Shown in pieces: positions 54,786-64,000 of a stretch of DNA of 64,000 nucleotides. Positions within the stretch are counted from its first letter, which is position 1; every line of letters starts with the position of its first letter. Source of the DNA: Aphanomyces cochlioides (Eukaryota; Oomycota; Saprolegniomycetes; Saprolegniales; Verrucalvaceae); the NCBI GenBank assembly GCA_019828595.1, contig JAHQRK010000004.1, positions 2,728,001 to 2,792,000 of the forward strand, written 5' to 3'. Position numbers and translations under genes: made by a program. The notes below the pieces were generated by a model. It ran no database searches. It had not been told where the DNA came from and saw only the letters and a list, made by a program, of their open reading frames with translations.

Positions 54786-55708
54786 CTTCTTTTGCTCTTT
54801 TTGGGTCCCAGACATACATTCCTCTCACACACAATCCCCACTTTTTAAAACACTTGATCCCTCCAACTGCAGCTTCTTTGTCTGACAATACCTCCGTCCT
54901 TCCAAGCCTTCACTCCACGACTATGTGATATGGTCGACTATGTGATGGAGTGGTCTACACAATACCGTCGAGGATGTGATGACGGTCGAAAACATGATAC
55001 CGTCGAGTCTGGGATATAGTGCGTGTGAGTCCACGAAGTTCACGGTGCAATGGCATACGTCATTTCGTGCAGCGCGTGAGACGGTCGAGTCTGTGAGACG
55101 GTGGAAAAGTGTGAAAACGTATAGTCAGTCTGTGAGGCAGTGACGTATGTGACGAGGTCGGATAAATGGCGGAGTTTGTGCCACTGTAGAATATGTGATT
55201 CAGTGCTGCATGTGAAGAGATGGAATGCGTGATACGTGACTCGGTGGCGCCACGGATAAGTTGGCGTATGCGATATCGTGGCGTCTACGATGCGGTAGAG
55301 TGTGTGGTGGAGTAGACTTTGTGAGTGGAATATATGTTGTGTATGATGGCGTGATGTCTGTGACGCAGTGGAGTATGTGATGCAGTGGACAATGTGATGC
55401 GAGGTTGATACGTTGGAGTCCTTGGTGGATATATGTGCCTTCCTAGGCAGGTTGGGAAGCTGTCGAGTTGAACAACCGTAGGACTTGGTATAGAACGTGT
55501 GTAATGCATGGCGTCGTCATCGAATGGAATGGTTGTGGTGGAAAAGTAAGTTGTGATGTGTGTCGTTTGTCTGTGAGCATGATTTGGTGCGTGGTATGAG
55601 TTGGTGAATACTTTTGTGTCGGAGGTCGGTACTGAGTGTCCCCTGCGTTTTGAGTGTGACAGTGTTCTGGAGTGTGTTGTATGTATGGAGTGTGTATGTC
55701 GTCAGGAA

Positions 55709-55781
55709 GCCCGTCTAGCTCAGTCGGTAGAGCGCAAGGCTCTTAACCTTGTGGTCGTGGGTTCGAGCCCCACGGTGGGCG
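55709..55781 (+). tRNA. tRNA-Lys(CTT): tRNA-Lys (CTT), array copy 32
   Basis: Identical to copy 1. Unit 996 bp, T variant. Confidence 0.97.
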
Positions 55782-56704
55782 CTTCTTTTGCTCTTTTTGG
55801 GTCCCAGACATACATTCCTCTCACACACAATCCCCACTTTTTAAAACACTTGATCCCTCCAACTGCAGCTTCTTTGTCTGACAATACCTCCGTCCTTCCA
55901 AGCCTTCACTCCACGACTATGTGATATGGTCGACTATGTGATGGAGTGGTCTACACAATACCGTCGAGGATGTGATGACGGTCGAAAACATGATACCGTC
56001 GAGTCTGGGATATAGTGCGTGTGAGTCCACGAAGTTCACGGTGCAATGGCATACGTCATTTTGTGCAGCGCGTGAGACGGTCGAGTCTGTGAGACGGTGG
56101 AAAAGTGTGAAAACGTATAGTCAGTCTGTGAGGCAGTGACGTATGTGACGAGGTCGGATAAATGGCGGAGTTTGTGCCACTGTAGAATATGTGATTCAGT
56201 GCTGCATGTGAAGAGATGGAATGCGTGATACGTGACTCGGTGGCGCCACGGATAAGTTGGCGTATGCGATATCGTGGCGTCTACGATGCGGTAGAGTGTG
56301 TGGTGGAGTAGACTTTGTGAGTGGAATATATGTTGTGTATGATGGCGTGATGTCTGTGACGCAGTGGAGTATGTGATGCAGTGGACAATGTGATGCGAGG
56401 TTGATACGTTGGAGTCCTTGGTGGATATATGTGCCTTCCTAGGCAGGTTGGGAAGCTGTCGAGTTGAACAACCGTAGGACTTGGTATAGAACGTGTGTAA
56501 TGCATGGCGTCGTCATCGAATGGAATGGTTGTGGTGGAAAAGTAAGTTGTGATGTGTGTCGTTTGTCTGTGAGCATGATTTGGTGCGTGGTATGAGTTGG
56601 TGAATACTTTTGTGTCGGAGGTCGGTACTGAGTGTCCCCTGCGTTTTGAGTGTGACAGTGTTCTGGAGTGTGTTGTATGTATGGAGTGTGTATGTCGTCA
56701 GGAA

Positions 56705-56777
56705 GCCCGTCTAGCTCAGTCGGTAGAGCGCAAGGCTCTTAACCTTGTGGTCGTGGGTTCGAGCCCCACGGTGGGCG
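56705..56777 (+). tRNA. tRNA-Lys(CTT): tRNA-Lys (CTT), array copy 33
   Basis: Identical to copy 1. Unit 979 bp, C variant. Confidence 0.97.
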
Positions 56778-57683
56778 CTTCTTTTGCTCTTTTTGGGTCC
56801 CAGACATACATTCCTCTCACACACAATCCCCACTTTTTAAAACACTTGATCCCTCCAACTGCAGCTTCTTTGTCTGACAATACCTCCGTCCTTCCAAGCC
56901 TTCACTCCACGACTATGTGATATGGTCGACTATGTGATGGAGTGGTCTACACAATACCGTCGAGGATGTGATGACGGTCGAAAACATGATACCGTCGAGT
57001 CTGGGATATAGTGCGTGTGAGTCCACGAAGTTCACGGTGCAATGGCATACGTCATTTCGTGCAGCGCGTGAGACGGTCGAGTCTGTGAGACGGTGGAAAA
57101 GTGTGAAAACGTATAGTCAGTCTGTGAGGCAGTGACGTATGTGACGAGGTCGGATAAATGGCGGAGTTTGTGCCACTGTAGAATATGTGATTCAGTGCTG
57201 CATGTGAAGAGATGGAATGCGTGATACGTGACTCGGTGGCGCCACGGATAAGTTGGCGTATGCGATATCGTGGCGTCTACGATGCGGTAGAGTGTGTGGT
57301 GGAGTAGACTTTGTGAGTGGAATATATGTTGTGTATGATGGCGTGATGTCTGTGACGCAGTGGACAATGTGATGCGAGGTTGATACGTTGGAGTCCTTGG
57401 TGGATATATGTGCCTTCCTAGGCAGGTTGGGAAGCTGTCGAGTTGAACAACCGTAGGACTTGGTATAGAACGTGTGTAATGCATGGCGTCGTCATCGAAT
57501 GGAATGGTTGTGGTGGAAAAGTAAGTTGTGATGTGTGTCGTTTGTCTGTGAGCATGATTTGGTGCGTGGTATGAGTTGGTGAATACTTTTGTGTCGGAGG
57601 TCGGTACTGAGTGTCCCCTGCGTTTTGAGTGTGACAGTGTTCTGGAGTGTGTTGTATGTATGGAGTGTGTATGTCGTCAGGAA

Positions 57684-57756
57684 GCCCGTCTAGCTCAGTC
57701 GGTAGAGCGCAAGGCTCTTAACCTTGTGGTCGTGGGTTCGAGCCCCACGGTGGGCG
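57684..57756 (+). tRNA. tRNA-Lys(CTT): tRNA-Lys (CTT), array copy 34
   Basis: Identical to copy 1. Unit 1013 bp: three 17-mers, 17-bp block absent. Confidence 0.97.
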
Positions 57757-58696
57757 CTTCTTTTGCTCTTTTTGGGTCCCAGACATACATTCCTCTCACA
57801 CACAATCCCCACTTTTTAAAACACTTGATCCCTCCAACTGCAGCTTCTTTGTCTGACAATACCTCCGTCCTTCCAAGCCTTCACTCCACGACTATGTGAT
57901 ATGGTCGACTATGTGATATGGTCGACTATGTGATATGGTCGACTATGTGATGGAGTGGTCTACACAATACCGTCGAGGATGTGATGACGGTCGAAAACAT
58001 GATACCGTCGAGTCTGGGATATAGTGCGTGTGAGTCCACGAAGTTCACGGTGCAATGGCATACGTCATTTCGTGCAGCGCGTGAGACGGTCGAGTCTGTG
58101 AGACGGTGGAAAAGTGTGAAAACGTATAGTCAGTCTGTGAGGCAGTGACGTATGTGACGAGGTCGGATAAATGGCGGAGTTTGTGCCACTGTAGAATATG
58201 TGATTCAGTGCTGCATGTGAAGAGATGGAATGCGTGATACGTGACTCGGTGGCGCCACGGATAAGTTGGCGTATGCGATATCGTGGCGTCTACGATGCGG
58301 TAGAGTGTGTGGTGGAGTAGACTTTGTGAGTGGAATATATGTTGTGTATGATGGCGTGATGTCTGTGACGCAGTGGACAATGTGATGCGAGGTTGATACG
58401 TTGGAGTCCTTGGTGGATATATGTGCCTTCCTAGGCAGGTTGGGAAGCTGTCGAGTTGAACAACCGTAGGACTTGGTATAGAACGTGTGTAATGCATGGC
58501 GTCGTCATCGAATGGAATGGTTGTGGTGGAAAAGTAAGTTGTGATGTGTGTCGTTTGTCTGTGAGCATGATTTGGTGCGTGGTATGAGTTGGTGAATACT
58601 TTTGTGTCGGAGGTCGGTACTGAGTGTCCCCTGCGTTTTGAGTGTGACAGTGTTCTGGAGTGTGTTGTATGTATGGAGTGTGTATGTCGTCAGGAA

Positions 58697-58769
58697 GCCC
58701 GTCTAGCTCAGTCGGTAGAGCGCAAGGCTCTTAACCTTGTGGTCGTGGGTTCGAGCCCCACGGTGGGCG
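58697..58769 (+). tRNA. tRNA-Lys(CTT): tRNA-Lys (CTT), array copy 35
   Basis: Identical to copy 1. Unit 1013 bp: three 17-mers, 17-bp block absent. Confidence 0.97.
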
Positions 58770-59709
58770 CTTCTTTTGCTCTTTTTGGGTCCCAGACATA
58801 CATTCCTCTCACACACAATCCCCACTTTTTAAAACACTTGATCCCTCCAACTGCAGCTTCTTTGTCTGACAATACCTCCGTCCTTCCAAGCCTTCACTCC
58901 ACGACTATGTGATATGGTCGACTATGTGATATGGTCGACTATGTGATATGGTCGACTATGTGATGGAGTGGTCTACACAATACCGTCGAGGATGTGATGA
59001 CGGTCGAAAACATGATACCGTCGAGTCTGGGATATAGTGCGTGTGAGTCCACGAAGTTCACGGTGCAATGGCATACGTCATTTCGTGCAGCGCGTGAGAC
59101 GGTCGAGTCTGTGAGACGGTGGAAAAGTGTGAAAACGTATAGTCAGTCTGTGAGGCAGTGACGTATGTGACGAGGTCGGATAAATGGCGGAGTTTGTGCC
59201 ACTGTAGAATATGTGATTCAGTGCTGCATGTGAAGAGATGGAATGCGTGATACGTGACTCGGTGGCGCCACGGATAAGTTGGCGTATGCGATATCGTGGC
59301 GTCTACGATGCGGTAGAGTGTGTGGTGGAGTAGACTTTGTGAGTGGAATATATGTTGTGTATGATGGCGTGATGTCTGTGACGCAGTGGACAATGTGATG
59401 CGAGGTTGATACGTTGGAGTCCTTGGTGGATATATGTGCCTTCCTAGGCAGGTTGGGAAGCTGTCGAGTTGAACAACCGTAGGACTTGGTATAGAACGTG
59501 TGTAATGCATGGCGTCGTCATCGAATGGAATGGTTGTGGTGGAAAAGTAAGTTGTGATGTGTGTCGTTTGTCTGTGAGCATGATTTGGTGCGTGGTATGA
59601 GTTGGTGAATACTTTTGTGTCGGAGGTCGGTACTGAGTGTCCCCTGCGTTTTGAGTGTGACAGTGTTCTGGAGTGTGTTGTATGTATGGAGTGTGTATGT
59701 CGTCAGGAA

Positions 59710-59782
59710 GCCCGTCTAGCTCAGTCGGTAGAGCGCAAGGCTCTTAACCTTGTGGTCGTGGGTTCGAGCCCCACGGTGGGCG
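59710..59782 (+). tRNA. tRNA-Lys(CTT): tRNA-Lys (CTT), array copy 36
   Basis: Identical to copy 1. It is 996 bp from the stub at 60706; one 17-mer, T variant. Confidence 0.97.
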
Positions 59783-60705
59783 CTTCTTTTGCTCTTTTTG
59801 GGTCCCAGACATACATTCCTCTCACACACAATCCCCACTTTTTAAAACACTTGATCCCTCCAACTGCAGCTTCTTTGTCTGACAATACCTCCGTCCTTCC
59901 AAGCCTTCACTCCACGACTATGTGATATGGTCGACTATGTGATGGAGTGGTCTACACAATACCGTCGAGGATGTGATGACGGTCGAAAACATGATACCGT
60001 CGAGTCTGGGATATAGTGCGTGTGAGTCCACGAAGTTCACGGTGCAATGGCATACGTCATTTTGTGCAGCGCGTGAGACGGTCGAGTCTGTGAGACGGTG
60101 GAAAAGTGTGAAAACGTATAGTCAGTCTGTGAGGCAGTGACGTATGTGACGAGGTCGGATAAATGGCGGAGTTTGTGCCACTGTAGAATATGTGATTCAG
60201 TGCTGCATGTGAAGAGATGGAATGCGTGATACGTGACTCGGTGGCGCCACGGATAAGTTGGCGTATGCGATATCGTGGCGTCTACGATGCGGTAGAGTGT
60301 GTGGTGGAGTAGACTTTGTGAGTGGAATATATGTTGTGTATGATGGCGTGATGTCTGTGACGCAGTGGAGTATGTGATGCAGTGGACAATGTGATGCGAG
60401 GTTGATACGTTGGAGTCCTTGGTGGATATATGTGCCTTCCTAGGCAGGTTGGGAAGCTGTCGAGTTGAACAACCGTAGGACTTGGTATAGAACGTGTGTA
60501 ATGCATGGCGTCGTCATCGAATGGAATGGTTGTGGTGGAAAAGTAAGTTGTGATGTGTGTCGTTTGTCTGTGAGCATGATTTGGTGCGTGGTATGAGTTG
60601 GTGAATACTTTTGTGTCGGAGGTCGGTACTGAGTGTCCCCTGCGTTTTGAGTGTGACAGTGTTCTGGAGTGTGTTGTATGTATGGAGTGTGTATGTCGTC
60701 AGGAA

Positions 60706-60719
60706 GCCCGTCTAGCTCA
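60706..60719 (+). pseudogene. tRNA-Lys stub left by element E
   Basis: First 14 nt of the tRNA followed by the B/E-family 3' end. The intact partner would lie beyond the right edge of the window. Confidence 0.95.
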
Positions 60720-60722
60720 CTG

Positions 60723-60799
60723 CAATGGGGAGGTATATTAATAGACTTTCAATATCTACTAATACTAATATTGCCTACTAACGGCTCATCCCACTTCCA
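60723..60799 (-). other. Element E 3'-terminal stem-loop and conserved tail
   Basis: Identical to 30074-30150 of element B: a 10-bp stem with one G-U pair in the element-sense RNA, then CCCCAUUG. Confidence 0.6.
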
Positions 60800-60876
60800 A
60801 ATGCTTCAGCAGATTTTCTACTTTGGGCTTTGGAGTACAGCGATTTTTGACTTGTTGAATAAATACTTGGGGCTTG

Positions 60877-63800
60877 TTAATTTGGGGCTGAAGGTTGGAG
60901 CGCGAGCAAAGTCGGGTACTTGGCTACCAGTGGGCGATAGACAGGTTGTCTATGCAAAGTATTGATTGCTGAAATTGCTTCCACTCGTTGAGGGCTGTCA
61001 ACTTCTTGGAGGCGAAGCCATCTGCGGATCGATGCATGCCATCGGATGAAGCTGACTTCTTGCCAAATTTCTGGCGGAGGCGGCTCCTTCGATTCGAACT
61101 TGGCGGCGTTGTGCGTTGTCCAAATATAGTGAAGGTTGGAAGCACACAGAAGAGCCCAGAGCACAAACAGTATGTCTTGAAGCTGGCTACCGCGTTCGTT
61201 GACTTGAAAGCGGTCGATGTTGGTGATGGCAGTCCAATCGAAATTGACACCGAAGCATCGCCAAGCGGTCGCGTGAAAACGCCAAAGGGGATACACGCGA
61301 GAGCAGGTGTGGAAGGCGTGGTGTTGGTTCTCCGGTGCGTCGCAATTGGTATAGACACAGCAAATTACGTCTGGCTGCTGAGGTTGCAAGTAGAACAAGC
61401 GCGAGTTGACAGGCAGCATGTTGAACAACAGTCGAAACCAAACGTCGCCATGGAGGGGAGGCGGCCAACGGCATGTTTTGCGGATGAGTCGCACGTAGGT
61501 CGCAATATCTTGTTGCTCGACGCGGGACGATGTCGCCACTGGGTGCGGTTTTCCATCCGAAGGGGCGTGATGCGCCAAACGTGATACGAGTCGCTTGGGC
61601 CAACGCTCGAAGGATAGCAATTGATCTTTGAAAAGTGCCTTGAAAGGGTGACTTGTTGTATCGATATCGGTCAAAGCAGTTCCAGTTCGAACGCCAGACG
61701 TGCGGAGGACTTGGTCGAATATCTTGGTGAGGTGGCTATAAACTTGACCAGCACGTTCGGGTGCTGCAAATCCCATCGCGCCGTTCGCTTGTAACGTCAC
61801 TTGTGCCGCACGGTTGTTGGATGACAGTCGATCAATAAACGCAGCTCTTGTAGGCCATGTCCCTTGCCGTGTCAAGAAGTCTTTGAGGCAGTGGAAACCG
61901 TTTTGAGACGCATGTCTACACCATCGACGACACAGAGCAGTCTTCACGACATTTGATGTAGCACCCGCAGGACCAACTTGCAGAGCGGGGTAGGATGTCA
62001 GCCACACGGGGAGGTTCAAAAGTTCTTCGAGGCTTGGTGGCGAAGCGGTTCGCTTGGCCATAGGTGTGGCGGCCCATTGATGCCAAATGTCGTGCCAAAG
62101 AGGATGCAGCTCCCACAAAAACAACCACTTGGAGCTGTGGTTGGGGAAGTACGTGAGAAAGTCGAACGGGTGGGTGTCGCGATACAGCTTGTTCATGACA
62201 CGGGAAAATTGTCTCTTGACAAGCAACTTCCATGGGGCAAATGTGTTGGGTGAATTGGGCTGCATCAAGAGTTGGAGCCGCAGCAGTCGCTGAGTCCGAA
62301 GCTTCGAAGCCACATGCGGAATACCGAGGCCGAGTTTTTGATCGAACTGCCACTTGCGGCAAATAGTTGAGCGATGATGGTCGGTGATTTGCGTCTTCCG
62401 ACCAAGGATGTACTTGTTGACCATTCTTTGCCAAACGGCAACCATCGTTGGAGGCACATACACTGCAGCCGTGACATGCCATAACAACGACAACAACATG
62501 GTCGATACGATGAGTTTGCGGCCTTGGATGGTTCGCGCACGACTTCCCCACGTTTGAAACGCAGCCAGAAACTTGTCGTTCAGTTGCTGGACTTGAAAAT
62601 CGCGCGGCAGTCGGTGGCCAAAGAGAATACCAAGGTATTTCACTGGCTTCTCGCTCGGCAAGACGTTCAAGAGGCCACCATCGTCGATGTCTTCGATATC
62701 GAGATTGTTGTTGAGCGCCAAAGTCATGCACTTGGCAACGTTGAGACGAGCTCCAGACACAGAGCAAAAGTCTTCGACAATTGCCATTTGCTCGACCGCC
62801 GCTTGGAGGGATGACGAGAGTAGAGTCGTGTCGTCGGCAAAGTAGATGCTCGTCAGTGAGTCTCCATTTGGAAGGGGAATACCAAAATCAGGAGATCCGC
62901 GTAGCATTTCGCCGAGTGGCTCGAGGTAAAGTACGAAGAGCATGCACGATAGGGGGCAACCTTGCTTGACTCCGCGGGTAGGCCGTATGGTAGGGCCAAG
63001 ACCGTCGTTGAAAATGATCTGGACCAGAGGCGTATTGTAAAGCAACTGAACCCAAGACACAAATGTGGGACCGATGTTCATCTCCTTGAGTACGTCGAAG
63101 AGAAAGCCTTGGTCAACCATATCGTATGCCTTGGAAAAGTCGAGAAACGTCGCGTAGTAGTCGTGGTCTTCATTGGTACAGAAAGTCTGCAATGCTTGTA
63201 CCAGCATCACGTGGTCGTGCAAGCGACGGCCAGGGACAAAACCAGCTTGGCTTGGGTGAGCGAGGTATGGGGCAACTTGTGCAAGACGGTAGGCCAGCGC
63301 CCGCGATAGAATCTTGACTTCAACCGACATGAGAGTAATCGGCCGATAGTTGCCAGGGTCGCCTCTGTCTCCAGCCTTGAACAAGAGCGCCACTGCACTT
63401 CGGCGTTGTTGGAGCAGGAGGTGACCGTGATGGGTGAGTTGGTAGTTGAACACCTTGAGCAGGATTTGGGCGAATACGTCCGGGGAGACTTGAAAGAAAG
63501 CTGCAGGCCAGCCGTCTGAACCAGGAGACTTGTTCGGGTTCATAGACTTGAGCGCGCCGCACAGGTCTTCCGCCGTGAGAGGACTTTCCAGAGCGTCGCG
63601 CTGTTCTTGAGTGAGACGTCGAGTAATGGCTCGAATGATAGCTCGGCGACGGGCCCGATTCAACGGTGGTTGGTCTCTTGGAGTGACCATGATGTTTTTC
63701 CAATGAGACGTAAAACCAGCCTTGACTTCAGACGGGTCAGTCGACGTTGCACCGTTGATTGTCACGGACGAGAGCGGCACTTTGATCCCCTTGGGTCGAC

Positions 63801-64000
63801 GAAAAAAGTGACTGGTACCTCGCTCGTTGACGTTGGCGTGAAAGTCGAATTGCTGATCCAGGTTGAACTGTCGGTACTCGCTGCGGGCAGTGTCAAGGGC
63901 TTGACGGGCGGTATTAACAATGGATGTCTCAACGAGTCCCATGTCGAATGCTCGGCGGGAAGTAAGCCACTTCATCTTGAGGCTGTTGAGTGTGTACTTC
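60877..64000 (-). CDS. LINE ORF2 (element E), partial: end of APE linker through reverse transcriptase
   Basis: The frame is open from the stop at 60877 to the window edge, about 1041 codons. The RT motifs (SPGSDGWPAAFF, LDFSKAYD, TRGVKQGCP, YFADD, KYLGILFG) and the C-terminal zinc-knuckle-like segment are all present and identical to B. One residue differs: Ile for Leu in RARTIQGRK. An internal Met at 63975 is not the start, because the upstream frame continues as in B. The endonuclease domain lies outside the window. Confidence 0.93.
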   Translation of the reverse strand, partial: KYTLNSLKMKWLTSRRAFDMGLVETSIVNTARQALDTARSEYRQFNLDQQFDFHANVNERGTSHFFRRPKGIKVPLSSVTINGATSTDPSEVKAGFTSHWKNIMVTPRDQPPLNRARRRAIIRAITRRLTQEQRDALESPLTAEDLCGALKSMNPNKSPGSDGWPAAFFQVSPDVFAQILLKVFNYQLTHHGHLLLQQRRSAVALLFKAGDRGDPGNYRPITLMSVEVKILSRALAYRLAQVAPYLAHPSQAGFVPGRRLHDHVMLVQALQTFCTNEDHDYYATFLDFSKAYDMVDQGFLFDVLKEMNIGPTFVSWVQLLYNTPLVQIIFNDGLGPTIRPTRGVKQGCPLSCMLFVLYLEPLGEMLRGSPDFGIPLPNGDSLTSIYFADDTTLLSSSLQAAVEQMAIVEDFCSVSGARLNVAKCMTLALNNNLDIEDIDDGGLLNVLPSEKPVKYLGILFGHRLPRDFQVQQLNDKFLAAFQTWGSRARTIQGRKLIVSTMLLSLLWHVTAAVYVPPTMVAVWQRMVNKYILGRKTQITDHHRSTICRKWQFDQKLGLGIPHVASKLRTQRLLRLQLLMQPNSPNTFAPWKLLVKRQFSRVMNKLYRDTHPFDFLTYFPNHSSKWLFLWELHPLWHDIWHQWAATPMAKRTASPPSLEELLNLPVWLTSYPALQVGPAGATSNVVKTALCRRWCRHASQNGFHCLKDFLTRQGTWPTRAAFIDRLSSNNRAAQVTLQANGAMGFAAPERAGQVYSHLTKIFDQVLRTSGVRTGTALTDIDTTSHPFKALFKDQLLSFERWPKRLVSRLAHHAPSDGKPHPVATSSRVEQQDIATYVRLIRKTCRWPPPLHGDVWFRLLFNMLPVNSRLFYLQPQQPDVICCVYTNCDAPENQHHAFHTCSRVYPLWRFHATAWRCFGVNFDWTAITNIDRFQVNERGSQLQDILFVLWALLCASNLHYIWTTHNAAKFESKEPPPPEIWQEVSFIRWHASIRRWLRLQEVDSPQRVEAISAINTLHRQPVYRPLVAKYPTLLALQPSAPN

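Larger units (their letters stand above)
45747..60719 (+). repeat. tRNA-Lys tandem array, block 6 (15 units plus stub)
   Basis: Fifteen units of 979-1013 bp, shorter than in block 2. All have a single 39-bp segment. Units without the 17-bp block gtatgtgatgcagtgga (45748, 46761, 47740, 51758, 53733, 56705, 57684, 58697) are mixed with units that have it (48753, 49749, 50745, 52737, 54713, 55709, 59710). The 17-mer count is one, two or three. One unit has an extra T at 54613-54619. The mixture suggests exchange between two older subfamilies. Confidence 0.95.
60720..64000 (-). mobile_element. LINE element E, 3' part (continues beyond the right edge)
   Basis: Same family as B, aligned without gaps at a constant offset of 30649 and ending here in mid-ORF2. 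The left junction with the tRNA stub is identical to B. Because the 5' end is outside the window, it cannot be decided whether E is full length or shares the truncation of B. Confidence 0.95.

Noticed and set aside
1197..60719. The 1-kb unit as a SINE family derived from tRNA-Lys
   Set aside because: Units are head to tail without poly(A) or target duplications, and the tRNA is intact with a normal terminator. It is a tandem gene array.
1197..60719. The whole array as an assembly artefact
   Set aside because: Private variants (17-bp losses, 3-bp and 1-bp insertions, single-base changes) and seven different element junctions argue for a real, if possibly miscounted, array. Copy number still cannot be confirmed from sequence alone.
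61978..62253. Numerous plus- and minus-strand frames of 60-200 codons inside the LINE ORF2 regions
   Set aside because: They are out-of-frame shadows of ORF2; none has a recognisable domain.

Overview
The window is eukaryotic nuclear DNA: a tandem array of one tRNA gene, tRNA-Lys(CTT), interrupted by site-specific non-LTR retrotransposons (LINEs). The tRNA genes have internal A and B boxes, T-run Pol III terminators and no encoded CCA. The elements are of the APE-endonuclease type. I see no bacterial features and no single-copy host gene. A protist, possibly an oomycete, is my guess; the sequence does not prove it.

Array. I count 36 intact tRNA-Lys(CTT) genes, all on the + strand and apparently identical, starting at 1197, 2210, 7940 to 19663 (12 genes), 25416, 26890, 27958, 29027, 34484, 35536, 36605 and 45748 to 59710 (15 genes). 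Six more are cut to a 14-15 nt stub at 3206, 20693, 26485, 30057, 37601 and 60706. Each gene heads a unit of 979-1108 bp. The spacer is a decayed 17-bp satellite. Unit length changes almost only in steps of 17 bp and 39 bp.

Retroelements. Seven insertions lie at the same place and in the same orientation, antisense to the tRNA: A (1-1195, runs off the left edge), C (3221-7937), C2 (20708-25413), D' (26499-26887), B (30071-34482), D (37615-45746) and E (60720-64000, runs off the right edge). In every case the + strand is interrupted after tRNA nucleotide 14, inside the A box, and a roughly 15-bp target duplication (tRNA positions -1 to +14) rebuilds a complete tRNA gene at the element's 5' end. 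Insertion therefore costs the host no tRNA gene.

Element families. D is essentially full length (8.1 kb): ORF1 (821 aa, RNA-binding type), ORF2 (APE endonuclease plus reverse transcriptase, with one frameshift) and a 3' ORF3 that appears to combine a chromodomain-like segment with a papain-like Cys/His/Asp pattern and a basic tail. B and E are a sister family without ORF3. C and C2 are a more distant family, 5'-truncated at the same base, with an arginine-rich 57-bp minisatellite in the 3' part. A shows only the 5' end: a 5' UTR nearly identical to that of D and the first 381 codons of a diverged ORF1. ORF2 of D has no AUG ahead of its endonuclease active-site residues and overlaps the end of ORF1 in the +1 frame, which suggests coupled or recoded translation.

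The most interesting system is this set of tRNA-Lys A-box-targeted LINEs, together with the ORF3 of family D.
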